NCBI RefSeq assembly: GCF_000380505.1
Contig: NZ_AQYH01000008.1
Location: forward strand, 124,001 to 188,000
Direction of reading: 5' to 3'
Length of the DNA stretch: 64,000 nt
From: Kaistia granuli DSM 23481
Lineage (GTDB): Bacteria; Pseudomonadota; Alphaproteobacteria; Rhizobiales; Kaistiaceae
Position 1 is the first letter of the stretch; each line of letters starts with the position of its first letter. Below the pieces are notes generated by a model. The model did no database searches. It saw only the letters and a program-made list of their open reading frames with translations, and had not been told where the DNA came from. A program made the translations under genes and the position numbers. This document shows positions 52,555 to 60,751 of the stretch, in pieces.

Positions 52555-53459
52555 ACACCGGCGCCACCAAAAGCATCGACATCAACGGTCCGGCCGGCAC
52601 CCGCGCCGCCACCGCCGCCAAGGCCCATGGCTTCATCGCGCCACCCAAGATGCGCAAGCCGCTGCATCTCGGCTGGCTAGTGATGACGCTCTATCTCATC
52701 TTTCTTCTGCTGCCGATCTACTGGCTCGTCAATATGAGCTTCAAGACCAATGTCGAGATCACCAACACCTTCTCGCTGTGGCCGAACGATCCGACGCTGC
52801 GCAACTACACCGTCATCTTCACCGATCCATCCTGGTACAATGGCTACATCAATTCGATCACCTATGTGGTGATGAACACGGTGATCTCGATCGCCGTGGC
52901 GCTGCCGGCGGCCTATGCCTTCTCGCGCTACCGCTTCCTCGGCGACAAGCACCTGTTCTTCTGGTTGCTGACCAACCGCATGGCACCGCCGGCGGTGTTC
53001 GCCCTGCCCTTCTTCCAGCTCTATTCCGCCTTCGGCCTGATCGACACCCACATCGCGGTGGCGCTGGCACACTGCCTGTTCAATGTGCCGCTGGCGGTCT
53101 GGATTCTTGAAGGCTTCATGTCGGGTGTGCCGCGCGAGATCGACGAGACCGCCTATATCGACGGCTATTCCTTCCCGCGCTTCTTCGTGAAGATCTTCAT
53201 GCCGCTCATCGCGAGCGGCATCGGCGTCACCGCCTTCTTCTGCTTCATGTTCTCCTGGGTCGAGCTTCTGCTCGCCCGCACGCTGACGACGACGGCGGCG
53301 AAGCCGATCGCGGCGATCATGACCCGCACCGTTTCGGCCTCCGGGCTCGACTGGGGCGTACTGGCGGCCGCCGGCGTGCTCACCATCATCCCCGGCGCGC
53401 TCGTGATCTGGTTCGTGAGAAATTACATCGCCAAGGGCTTTGCCCTGGGGAGGGTCTGA
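52551..53459 (+). CDS. glpQ: Glycerol ABC transporter permease GlpQ
   Basis: This 302 aa MalG-class permease has a polar N-terminal 40 residues, then YLIFLLLPIYWLVNMSFKTN and five further helices, with the EAA loop EIDETAYIDGYSFPRFFVKIFMP. It forms the channel with GlpP. The GTG start overlaps the glpP stop, and its own stop shares a base with glpU. Confidence 0.92.
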   Translation: MNTGATKSIDINGPAGTRAATAAKAHGFIAPPKMRKPLHLGWLVMTLYLIFLLLPIYWLVNMSFKTNVEITNTFSLWPNDPTLRNYTVIFTDPSWYNGYINSITYVVMNTVISIAVALPAAYAFSRYRFLGDKHLFFWLLTNRMAPPAVFALPFFQLYSAFGLIDTHIAVALAHCLFNVPLAVWILEGFMSGVPREIDETAYIDGYSFPRFFVKIFMPLIASGIGVTAFFCFMFSWVELLLARTLTTTAAKPIAAIMTRTVSASGLDWGVLAAAGVLTIIPGALVIWFVRNYIAKGFALGRV

Positions 53460-53740
53460 TGAACTTCGCCTGGATGGCCTGGACGCTGCCGACCGCGATC
53501 TTCTTCACGACGATCTTCCTGATCCTCGTCGGCATGGGGGTCTGGGAATATGTCAGTCCCGGCGGCGCGCCGCGCGTCGGCATCCTGCGCTTCGAGACGA
53601 CGCGCGGCGACCGGCTGTTCGTTTCGCTGCTCGGCAGCGCCTTCATCTGCCTCGCCTGGCTCGGCCTCGTCGGCCCGAACCTCTGGTGGGCGCTCGGTCT
53701 CTCTCTCGCCTATGCGGTGATCGTGTTCCGCTGGGTGTGA
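53459..53740 (+). CDS. glpU: DUF2160 small membrane protein GlpU
   Basis: This 93 aa protein has three hydrophobic helices: ALPTAIFFTTIFLILVGMG near 8-27, FICLAWLGLVG near 61-72, and a last one near 75-92. DUF2160 proteins sit between the permease and binding-protein genes in rhizobial glycerol importers; the role is unknown. It overlaps glpQ by one base (TGATG). Confidence 0.88.
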   Translation: MNFAWMAWTLPTAIFFTTIFLILVGMGVWEYVSPGGAPRVGILRFETTRGDRLFVSLLGSAFICLAWLGLVGPNLWWALGLSLAYAVIVFRWV

Positions 53741-53751
53741 GAAGGAAGGAT

Positions 53752-53780
53752 GGCGCGGCCATTTCTGAGATGGCCGCGCC
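53752..53780 (+). other. Hairpin between glpU and glpV
   Basis: GGCGCGGCCAT (53752-53762) and ATGGCCGCGCC (53770-53780) pair perfectly over 11 bp with a 7-base loop. No T-run follows on the plus strand. It lies just upstream of the binding-protein gene and may protect its mRNA 5' end or attenuate. Confidence 0.6.
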
Positions 53781-53814
53781 AAGTCGCTAGAAAAAACCCT
53801 TGGGAGGATTCCAC

Positions 53815-55548
53815 ATGCGACGCAGTCTCTTAGCATCCACGGCGACCCTGGTCGTCATGATATGTGGCTCGCCTGCCTTCGCGGACATGGATGCCGCGAA
53901 GAAATTCCTCGACGCCGAGATCGGCGACCTGTCGTCGCTGTCGCGCGCCGAGCAGGAAGCCGAGATGCAGTGGTTCATCGATGCCGCCAAGCCGTTCGCC
54001 GGCATGGACATCAAGGTCGTCTCGGAGACGATCACCACGCATGAATATGAATCGAAGACGCTCGCCAAGGCGTTCTCCGACATCACCGGCATCAAGATCT
54101 CGCACGACCTGATCGGTGAAGGCGACGTCATCGAGAAGCTGCAGACACAAATGCAGTCCGGCGAGAACATCTACGACGCCTATGTCAACGATTCGGATCT
54201 CATCGGCACGCACTGGCGCTATCAGCAGGCGCGCAGCCTGACCGACTGGATGGCGAACGAGGGCAAGGACGTCACCAATCCGAACCTCGACCTCGCCGAC
54301 TTCATCGGCACTTCCTTCACCACCGCCCCGGACGGCAAGCTCTACCAGCTGCCCGACCAGCAGTTCGCCAACGTCTACTGGTTCCGCTACGACTGGTTCA
54401 GCGATCCGAAGAACAAGGAGGACTTCAAGGCCAAGTACGGCTACGACCTCGGCGTTCCCGTCAACTGGTCGGCCTATGAGGACATCGCCGAATTCTTCAC
54501 CGGCCGCGAGATCGACGGGAAGAAGGTCTATGGCCATATGGACTATGGCAAGAAGGACCCGTCACTCGGCTGGCGCTTCACCGATGCCTGGCTCTCCATG
54601 GCCGGCAATGGCGACAGGGGCATCCCGAACGGCAAGCCGGTCGACGAATGGGGCATCAAGGTCGACGAGAATTCGCGCCCGGTCGGCTCCTGCGTCGCCC
54701 GCGGCGGCGACACCAACGGCCCGGCCTCGGTCTATTCGATCGAGAAATATCTGGAGTGGCTGAAGGCCTACGCGCCGGCCGCCGCCCAGGGCATGACCTT
54801 CTCCGAATCCGGCCCGGTGCCCGGCCAGGGCGAGGTCGCCCAGCAGATCTTCACCTACACGGCGTTCACCGCCGACTTCGTGAAGCCGGGCCTGCCGGTC
54901 GTGAACGAGGACGGCACGCCGAAATGGCGTTTCGCGCCGAGCCCGCATGGCGTCTACTGGAAAGACGGCATGAAGCTCGGCTACCAGGACGTCGGCTCCT
55001 GGACGATCCTGAAGTCGACGCCGGAGGATCGCGCCAAGGCGGCCTGGCTCTATGCCCAGTTCGTCACCTCCAAGACGGTCGACGTCAAGAAGAGCCATGT
55101 CGGCCTGACGCTGATCCGCGAAAGCACGATCCGCCATCCGAGCTTCACGGAACGCGCGCCGAAGCTCGGCGGCCTGATCGAGTTCTACCGTTCGCCGGCC
55201 CGCGTCCAGTGGTCGCCGACCGGTACGAACATCCCGGACTATCCGAAGCTGGCGCAGCTGTGGTGGCAGGCGATCGGTGACGCCTCCTCCGGCGCCAAGA
55301 CGGCACAGGAGGCGATGGACTCGCTCTGCGCCGAGCAGGAGAAGGTGCTGCAGCGCCTCGAGCGGGCCGGTGTCCAGGGCGATATCGGGCCGAAGCTCGC
55401 CGAGGAGCACGACCTCGCCTACTGGAACGCCGACGCGGTCAAGAAAGGCAACCTCGCGCCGCAGCTGAAGATCGAGAACGAAAAAGAAAAGCCGATCACC
55501 GTCAACTATGACGAGCTGGTGAAGAGCTGGGCCGACGCCAAGAAGTGA
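53815..55548 (+). CDS. glpV: Glycerol ABC transporter substrate-binding protein GlpV
   Basis: This periplasmic binding protein has 577 aa, long for family 1 and typical of GlpV. A signal peptide (MRRSLLASTATLVVMICGSPAFA) precedes DMDAAKKFLDAEIGDLSSLS. It contains LPDQQFANVYWFRYDWF and WAYE-like ligand-site aromatics. ATG 53815 follows GGGAGG. It ends the operon at a clear terminator; no glpK follows. Confidence 0.92.
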   Translation: MRRSLLASTATLVVMICGSPAFADMDAAKKFLDAEIGDLSSLSRAEQEAEMQWFIDAAKPFAGMDIKVVSETITTHEYESKTLAKAFSDITGIKISHDLIGEGDVIEKLQTQMQSGENIYDAYVNDSDLIGTHWRYQQARSLTDWMANEGKDVTNPNLDLADFIGTSFTTAPDGKLYQLPDQQFANVYWFRYDWFSDPKNKEDFKAKYGYDLGVPVNWSAYEDIAEFFTGREIDGKKVYGHMDYGKKDPSLGWRFTDAWLSMAGNGDRGIPNGKPVDEWGIKVDENSRPVGSCVARGGDTNGPASVYSIEKYLEWLKAYAPAAAQGMTFSESGPVPGQGEVAQQIFTYTAFTADFVKPGLPVVNEDGTPKWRFAPSPHGVYWKDGMKLGYQDVGSWTILKSTPEDRAKAAWLYAQFVTSKTVDVKKSHVGLTLIRESTIRHPSFTERAPKLGGLIEFYRSPARVQWSPTGTNIPDYPKLAQLWWQAIGDASSGAKTAQEAMDSLCAEQEKVLQRLERAGVQGDIGPKLAEEHDLAYWNADAVKKGNLAPQLKIENEKEKPITVNYDELVKSWADAKK

Positions 55549-55571
55549 CCCCGCCCGACATTCATCGACCG

Positions 55572-55606
55572 GAAGCCGGACCGCACCAGCGGCCCGGCTT
55601 CATTTT
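55572..55606 (+). terminator. Terminator of the glp operon
   Basis: GAAGCCGGaCCGC and GCGGcCCGGCTTC form a 13-position stem with one mismatch and a 4-base loop (55572-55601), followed by ATTTTG. It lies 23 bp after the glpV stop. Confidence 0.8.
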
Positions 55607-55731
55607 GCCGGCAAGACTTTCGCTCCAAGACTTTCGCTACCGGCAATACGGTCCTATCGGCATGGCATTGCCAACGGAATGGCGTTCACTCCCGCTGGCC
55701 TTTTCGATTTCCGGCTCAGATATTGTCCCCG

Positions 55732-55998
55732 TCAGGGCATGTCCGAATTCTGCAGCGCCGCATCGATCATCGCCGTGAAGACGCGGCCGGATTTCTTGCC
55801 GTCCCACGGCTGGTCCTTGACCAGGCCGCCGCGAAAAATCATTTCCTCGTTCGGCTGGCGCATCGCCTCGATCGCCGCGCGGGCATGCGCCTCGAAGGCC
55901 TTCCAGCCCCGCACATAGTCAGGTTTCGGGCGCGTAGGGTCGCCGGATTCGGCGTCATAGATTGCCATTGCGACGCGCTTGACCATTTCGTTGCTCAT
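55732..55998 (-). CDS. Conserved hypothetical protein, 88 aa
   Basis: This 88 aa protein starts MSNEMVKRVAMAIYDAESG and has GWKAFEAHARAAIEAMRQP in the centre, an alpha-helical pattern. It has no cysteine, signal peptide or membrane segment. GGAGAG precedes the ATG. The VKRVAMAIYDAE start is of a kind I associate with short uncharacterised alphaproteobacterial proteins. It is convergent with the glp terminator. Function unknown. Confidence 0.6.
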   Translation of the reverse strand: MSNEMVKRVAMAIYDAESGDPTRPKPDYVRGWKAFEAHARAAIEAMRQPNEEMIFRGGLVKDQPWDGKKSGRVFTAMIDAALQNSDMP

Positions 55999-56149
55999 GT
56001 CGCTCTCCTCTCTCCTGACTCAAGAGATGGCGCCGCACGGCATGGTTGGCAATTGCCGGGATCCCACGGCGAGCTGCGATTTGTCCGGAGAAAAAGGACC
56101 CGATCCATCCGGTGATGGACCGGGCCGAACCACCTGCGCCCGCCGGACG

Positions 56150-56623
56150 TCAGGCCCTGTTGATCTCCAGGACCGCCAGATTGGTGAGCTTGCTGTTGGT
56201 CGCCTTCTCCTGATCGAGGATTTCGCCGAGCAACTTGTGCGACTGGTCATGGCCCAGCGTCTTGGCCCACTCCCGCAGCGAGCCATAGCGCGCGATCTCA
56301 TAGTGTTCGACGGCCTGGCAGGCAGCGAGAAGCCCGGCGTCGCGCGCGGTGCCCTCGGTCTCCTCGATCACGCCGTCAGCCTCTTTCAGCAGCCCCTCGA
56401 TCGCATCGCATTTCTCGCCCGACGGCTTGACGCCGATCTCGGCAAAGACCTGCTTGAGCGTCTCGATCTGACCCTTGGTCTCGGCAAGGTGGTCTTCAGC
56501 CGCCTTCTTCAGATTCTTGTCGCCCGCCGCCTTCGCCACCTTGGGCAGCGCCTTCACGATCGCATTCTCGGCGAAATAGACGTCTTTCAGCGTGTGCTCG
56601 AAAATCTCCGCGAGAGTCTTCAT
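56150..56623 (-). CDS. Ferritin-like DUF892 (YciE/YciF) family protein
   Basis: This 157 aa protein has the DUF892 pattern: LAEIFEHTLKDVYFAENAI at the N-terminus, AEDHLAETKGQIETLKQVF, KCDAIEGLLKEAD, AVEHYEIARYGSL, and EILDQEKATNSKL. These Glu/His residues form a di-metal four-helix site. Members are stress-induced and cytoplasmic; the exact reaction is unknown. ATG 56623 is followed by the conserved start MKTLAEIF; upstream in-frame codons are not conserved in type. Confidence 0.88.
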   Translation of the reverse strand: MKTLAEIFEHTLKDVYFAENAIVKALPKVAKAAGDKNLKKAAEDHLAETKGQIETLKQVFAEIGVKPSGEKCDAIEGLLKEADGVIEETEGTARDAGLLAACQAVEHYEIARYGSLREWAKTLGHDQSHKLLGEILDQEKATNSKLTNLAVLEINRA

Positions 56624-56780
56624 GACGTTCTCCTCGTTTGACCTAGTCGCAGAGCAAACGGAGCGAAGCGGGAAATCGTTCCGAATTCCGCTCAGGCTCC
56701 CTCGCGGAACGAATGGAGAGGGGACGAGCGCGGCAGAACGCCCAGCTCCGAGCCCCTGCGGCGAGAGACACGCTTGAGTC

Positions 56781-56809
56781 AAAAGAAAGGGCGGCCCGAA
56801 GGCCGCCCT
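56781..56809 (-). terminator. Terminator of the outer-membrane protein gene
   Basis: On the minus strand AGGGCGGCC and GGCCGCCCT pair over 9 bp with a 4-base loop (56809-56788), followed by TTTCTTTT. It lies 24 bp after the stop at 56833. Confidence 0.85.
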
Positions 56810-56832
56810 GAGGAACCCCGTCTCGGACAGGC

Positions 56833-57594
56833 TTAGAACTTGTAGTTCAGGCCGGCCTTGAGGGTGTGGAACTTGGTCTCGACGTCAAGCGTCGCATGGA
56901 AGGGGTCGAAATTGCCAGCGTTGATGATCTGGTCGCTTCCAAGATCAACGTAAAGATATTCGGTCTTCAGGGTGATGTTCTTGGTGATACCGTATTCGAA
57001 ACCCGCGCCGATAGTCCAGCCGGTCTGGGTGTTGGACGCGGATTCATCGATGATCGAATTGCCATTGATGTTGGCCGAGAGGGAGGACTTCACACTGCCA
57101 TAGGCCAGACCACCCGTGCCGTAGAGCAGCAGGTTGTCATAGGCGTAGCCGAGGCGAGCGCGCACGGTGCCAAACCACTCCACCTCGGAGCCCGCTTCGA
57201 AGCTAGCCGAATCATTGCCGAAGTTGAGATTGCCGTTGATCTTGCCCTCATAGGACGACGCGGCGATATCGGCTTCGACACCGACAACCCAGTTGGGGTT
57301 GAACTGCCAGTTGTAGCCGATCTGGGCGCCGCCGAAGCCGCCGCTGGCATCCTGCTCGATTTCACCATTGATGAGCGAGAAGATCTCGTCACCCGTGTCG
57401 ACCGACAGGTCGCCCGGATACTTGAAGTCACCGGCGGCGACGCCGCCATGCACGCCGATGTAGAAGCCGGTCCAGTTGAACACGGCCGGCGCCTCGACGG
57501 GAGCCGGCTCATAGGTGAGATCTGCGGCCTGGGCGCCGACAACGCCCAGCGCCAGAACCGAAACCATCGTCGCGCTGCGAAGTACGAATTTCAT
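56833..57594 (-). CDS. Outer-membrane beta-barrel protein (Omp25/31-like porin family)
   Basis: This 253 aa protein has a signal peptide (MKFVLRSATMVSVLALGVVGAQA), then ADLTYEPAPVEAPAVFNWTGFYIGVHGG, the typical opening of rhizobial Omp25/31-like proteins (28 residues, by pattern only). It has alternating beta strands with GAQIGYNWQFNPNWVVG, GTVRARLGYAYDN, GAGFEYGITKNITLK, and a C-terminal Phe (LKAGLNYKF) for assembly. It is an abundant outer-membrane structural protein. The promoter is in the 57595-58113 region. Confidence 0.9.
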   Translation of the reverse strand: MKFVLRSATMVSVLALGVVGAQAADLTYEPAPVEAPAVFNWTGFYIGVHGGVAAGDFKYPGDLSVDTGDEIFSLINGEIEQDASGGFGGAQIGYNWQFNPNWVVGVEADIAASSYEGKINGNLNFGNDSASFEAGSEVEWFGTVRARLGYAYDNLLLYGTGGLAYGSVKSSLSANINGNSIIDESASNTQTGWTIGAGFEYGITKNITLKTEYLYVDLGSDQIINAGNFDPFHATLDVETKFHTLKAGLNYKF

Positions 57595-58113
57595 TTGAAG
57601 CCCCTTGCCTGGAAGTACCCCAGCCGAACGATCATCGCCCGACCTGCCCTGATGACATCACCCTTACCTCAAGGAAGGCGAACTAGATGTTGCAGGGCCG
57701 CAACAGGACTCTCGGCCTGACGTAGCGTCCAGGCCGATATGGCTGAATGTAAGCACGGTACACTTATCGATTAATCGGTAAGTACTTAAAAAATAGAAAT
57801 ATATGGAGAGGTCTGCATCTGCGTCACCAGCCGCCAGATCTGTGGCGGAAAAACCACGGATTGTCGCCAAAAACGTGCACCGCCCGATTTTACGTTGCGG
57901 CGATGCGTGGCAAGGGCGAATCGGCGAGTCGTTTCTAGGGCTTCCCATCTTTCGCGACCGGATCTCATCCCGCATGCGCGAGCTATCCTCGCCCCTCGGC
58001 TCGCCCCCGTCCCGGGCCGGCGCAATCGCGCCCCTGCACAACCGATCCGGTCAAGGCCCTTGCCCGCGCCGGCCGATTGTCTATAGGAAGAAGCGCGCAG
58101 GCCGAGCCTGCCC
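57595..58113. other. Intergenic region between omp gene and tRNA
   Basis: About 520 bp hold no gene I can support; the ORFs that cross it lack ribosome sites and family features. The omp promoter must lie near 57600-57800, where the DNA is AT-rich (57750-57810). A 22-bp palindrome is at 57762-57783. Confidence 0.5.
57762..57783. promoter_or_regulatory. 22-bp palindrome, TetR-like operator
   Basis: The left half is ACTTATCGATT and the right half AATCGGTAAGT. They are perfectly inverted except for one base pair. TACCGAT-type half sites are common for TetR-family regulators. No TetR gene is nearby; it lies about 170 bp upstream of the omp start. Confidence 0.4.
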
Positions 58114-58189
58114 GGGCCTATAGCTCAATGGTTAGAGCCGACCGCTCATAACGGTCTGGTTCCAGGTTCGAGTCCTGGTGGGCCCACCA
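58114..58189 (+). tRNA. tRNA with CAU anticodon, probably tRNA-Ile2
   Basis: This 76-nt cloverleaf has acceptor GGGCCTA pairing with TGGGCCC, D-loop AGCTCAATGGTTAGAGC, anticodon stem GACCG/CGGTC with loop CTCATAA (anticodon CAT), T-arm CCAGG-TTCGAGT-CCTGG and encoded ACCA end. The overall pattern resembles tRNA-Ile2, whose C34 is modified to lysidine by TilS to read AUA, rather than elongator Met; software often labels it Met. Confidence 0.9.
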
Positions 58190-58205
58190 ATCTTTTCATT
58201 GGCTC

Positions 58206-58224
58206 AGGGCCGCCTTGCGGCCCT
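58206..58224 (+). terminator. Hairpin after the tRNA
   Basis: AGGGCCGC (58206-58213) and GCGGCCCT (58217-58224) form a perfect 8-bp stem with a 3-base loop, 17 bp after the tRNA CCA. It is followed by CTCCTGTC, so only a weak U-tract. Confidence 0.6.
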
Positions 58225-58451
58225 CTCCTGTCGGTGCGCCCAGATCGTCACGCGCCAATTCGCGATCCCCTGGCGAGGCCCCAGCACCGGGATCCTCGGT
58301 TCCGCGAGGGCCGGTTGCTCCAGCGCCGCTTCCGGACCCGGATGGGATACCGGCCAAATCCTTCTGCGAATCCTATATTCCAGCCCGATCTTCCATCTCG
58401 AAGCCCAATGCGATCCGGCCCTACCTTGCCGCCGTCAGGAAGGTCACGACG

Positions 58452-59219
58452 ATGGTCAACTCACTCGATGAACTGGCGCAGGCACTGGCACGCAACCGAT
58501 CCGCGGGGATTGTCACGGACCTGCCGCTATCCTTGCTGCAATCGGAGGAAGCCGCGAAGGCGGTCCAGTCGGCTGCGCTCGCCGCGTTCGACACCGATTT
58601 CCGGGGTTACGCCCTGGTCGGCACCCATGCCACCGTCCGGCGAAGCCTCGGCCTTCGCGAGGCGATCGTCTCGCCCATTCCCAACCGCGCATGTTTCGAG
58701 AGCCGAAAAACATTCCCCCTGCCGCGCGGCATGATCGGGGCGCAATGCGAACTCCTCTTCACGATCGGCCGGAACTACCCGGCCGCCGGCGAGACCGTGG
58801 ATCGCCAATCGGCGGCGGACGCCATCGTCGCGTGCCGGCCGGCCATCGGGCTCGTGGGGCGCCGCACGCGGACGGCGCCCGCCAATCCGCTGGTGGCGAC
58901 GGCCGATTTCGCATGCCATGTCGCCACGATCTGCGGCCCTTCTCCCCGCCCGATCAACTGGCTCGATCTCGACAAGCTTCCAATGACCGCCCGGATCGAC
59001 GGCAATCTCGTCATGAGCGCGAGCGCGTCCGACATCCTCGGCCATCCCCTGGAGGCCGTCGCCTGGCTGGCGCTTAACCTTGTCGACGACGGCGGCGGCC
59101 TCAATGCCGGCGATCTGGTCGCGACGGGCTCCTGCGCTCCCCTCCTCCAGGTGATCCCGGGGCAGACACTGGCCGTCGATTTCGACACGCTCGGCGCGGT
59201 CAACTGCGCCTTCGAGTGA
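58452..59219 (+). CDS. 2-keto-4-pentenoate hydratase/FAH-family enzyme
   Basis: The 255 aa length is the usual MhpD size. Family features are GYALVGTHATVRRSLGL, a central metal-site segment (RGMIGAQCELLFTIGRN, Glu), NLVMSASASDILGHPLEAVAWLALNL and LNAGDLVATGSCAPLLQV. Members hydrate 2-hydroxypenta-2,4-dienoates or decarboxylate related keto acids. There are no aromatic-degradation neighbours, so the substrate is unknown. ATG 58452 gives the compact family length; the frame is open upstream. Confidence 0.83.
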   Translation: MVNSLDELAQALARNRSAGIVTDLPLSLLQSEEAAKAVQSAALAAFDTDFRGYALVGTHATVRRSLGLREAIVSPIPNRACFESRKTFPLPRGMIGAQCELLFTIGRNYPAAGETVDRQSAADAIVACRPAIGLVGRRTRTAPANPLVATADFACHVATICGPSPRPINWLDLDKLPMTARIDGNLVMSASASDILGHPLEAVAWLALNLVDDGGGLNAGDLVATGSCAPLLQVIPGQTLAVDFDTLGAVNCAFE

Positions 59220-59497
59220 ACGATGAGGAACCGATCACTCCCGTCCAGGGGAGGATCCGGTCGCCGCCCAGCAAGCCGGCGGCGACACAGAGCAGAAGCG
59301 CCGGTGCACTGCACGCCGCCTTACCGGGCCATTAGCGAACTTCTCGAAATGGCGCTCCGTTCCATCCTCTCTGCTGGGCCCGGCGCAACGGGAAATGCCC
59401 TCGCAGCATTCCCGAGGACAGCGGTCGGGAACATCATTCGGAAGGGATTGCCGCGGGGTCGACGAGGGCGCGGCCCGGCCGGGCGCCGGGGCACCCC
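59220..59497. other. Intergenic region between hydratase-like and LuxR-type genes
   Basis: 278 bp lie between two convergent genes. A perfect GTCGCCGCC/GGCGGCGAC stem (59260-59286, 9-base loop) starts 40 bp after the hydratase stop and may terminate it, though no T-run follows. No gene is visible here. Confidence 0.4.
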
Positions 59498-60661
59498 CTA
59501 CCGCAGCATGCGTGTCACCAGGGCGATGAGCTCGACCTGCCGGTTGGTGTCCGTCTTGGCGAAGACGGAACGCATTTGCGCTCGCAGGGTGTGGTGTGAA
59601 ACGCCGAGCGAAGCGGCCAGGCCGTTGATGCTTTCTCCCTGTGCCAGCCCCAGGACGAGACGGATCTCGGCGGCGGTCAGATGGAACCGCCGCGCCAGTT
59701 GGATCTCCAGCGCCTTGTCCGGAACCTGGCGCTCCCGCGGGCGAAACAGCACCAGGAACCGGCGCGAGGTCGGGAACAGGGCGGCGACGCCGCGCAGGTC
59801 CTGGACCTCCAAGCGGATCGGCAGCAGCGAGACCGCAAACGAGCCCTCTGGATAGTCGACAATCAGGTCGCCCAAAGGCTGGCGCGCCCCGTCGACATTG
59901 TCCCAGCCCTTGTCCTGCAGGCGGCTCAGGAAACGATGCTGGTATTCTGCCGGCCCGAAATCCAGCAGGTCACGGGCCCGGATCCGGATCGCGACCGAGC
60001 GGTCGACCCATGTGAGCAGAGCCTGGTTGGCCGCCAGCACGCGCCCCTTGCTGTCGACGAGGGCGCCGGGCGTCGTCAGCGATTGCAGCAGCGAGGCATC
60101 TCCCTCGAAAGGCGTCGACGATTGCATGCGCGCCCGATTGACGTCGAGCGCCTGCCGCATGCGGACGGCCAGCCCGCTCAGCAACGGCATCACCCTCGCA
60201 TTCATGCGCTCGGCATGGTGGCTGCTGTAGTGAACGGCCAGCGACGCCTGCCGGCGGTGATCGCGGAAGACATTCAGGCCTGTGGAACTGTCGGCGGCGC
60301 CTTCGGGACGCAGCAGGTCGTTGTAGAACTCCGTCTGGTGCAGCAGGGCGACCGGGACGTATTGATCCCCCCAGACCGCCTGCCCTGGCTCCATGTTTTC
60401 AAGCAGGTCGCGCCAGGGTGAAATGGGAGCGAAATAGGTGGCATAGGCGTGAAGCGTGCGGTCGCTGAAGCCGCGGCTCAGCATCGGCGTCCAGCGAGTG
60501 CATTCCCGGTCGAAGGCCTGAAACAGGATCTTGGTGCCGCCCGCATGGGCTTCGAGCAGGTCGATGAAGTCGGACCATCGCTCGGGATTCAGAGCGGCTG
60601 CGTCCACGACATCGTGAAGTTCGGCCAATGCCCGGGCCAGTGCCGATCGATCTGACGACAT
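59498..60661 (-). CDS. LuxR-type helix-turn-helix transcriptional regulator
   Basis: This 387 aa regulator has a C-terminal GerE/LuxR HTH (residues about 325-385; RFHLTAAEIRLVLGLAQGES, LAASLGVSHHTLRAQMRSVF). A central PAS-like part (LTTPGALVDSKGRVLAANQALL) and a variable N-terminal sensor region precede it. It has no receiver domain, so it is a one-component regulator. The start ATG 60661 has GGAGGAGGG upstream. The target is not evident. Confidence 0.85.
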   Translation of the reverse strand: MSSDRSALARALAELHDVVDAAALNPERWSDFIDLLEAHAGGTKILFQAFDRECTRWTPMLSRGFSDRTLHAYATYFAPISPWRDLLENMEPGQAVWGDQYVPVALLHQTEFYNDLLRPEGAADSSTGLNVFRDHRRQASLAVHYSSHHAERMNARVMPLLSGLAVRMRQALDVNRARMQSSTPFEGDASLLQSLTTPGALVDSKGRVLAANQALLTWVDRSVAIRIRARDLLDFGPAEYQHRFLSRLQDKGWDNVDGARQPLGDLIVDYPEGSFAVSLLPIRLEVQDLRGVAALFPTSRRFLVLFRPRERQVPDKALEIQLARRFHLTAAEIRLVLGLAQGESINGLAASLGVSHHTLRAQMRSVFAKTDTNRQVELIALVTRMLR

Positions 60662-60751
60662 GCTGCCCTCCTCCGATCCAGACGCTAGTGCATCCGTATG
60701 GATCGGAGAAGGGCGCATCGCGCGAATTGCCATCTGCGGTAGCAGATTGGC

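Noticed and set aside
57803-58123. 106-codon ORF before the tRNA
   Set aside because: No ribosome site, Arg/Ser/Pro-rich composition and it runs into the tRNA gene.
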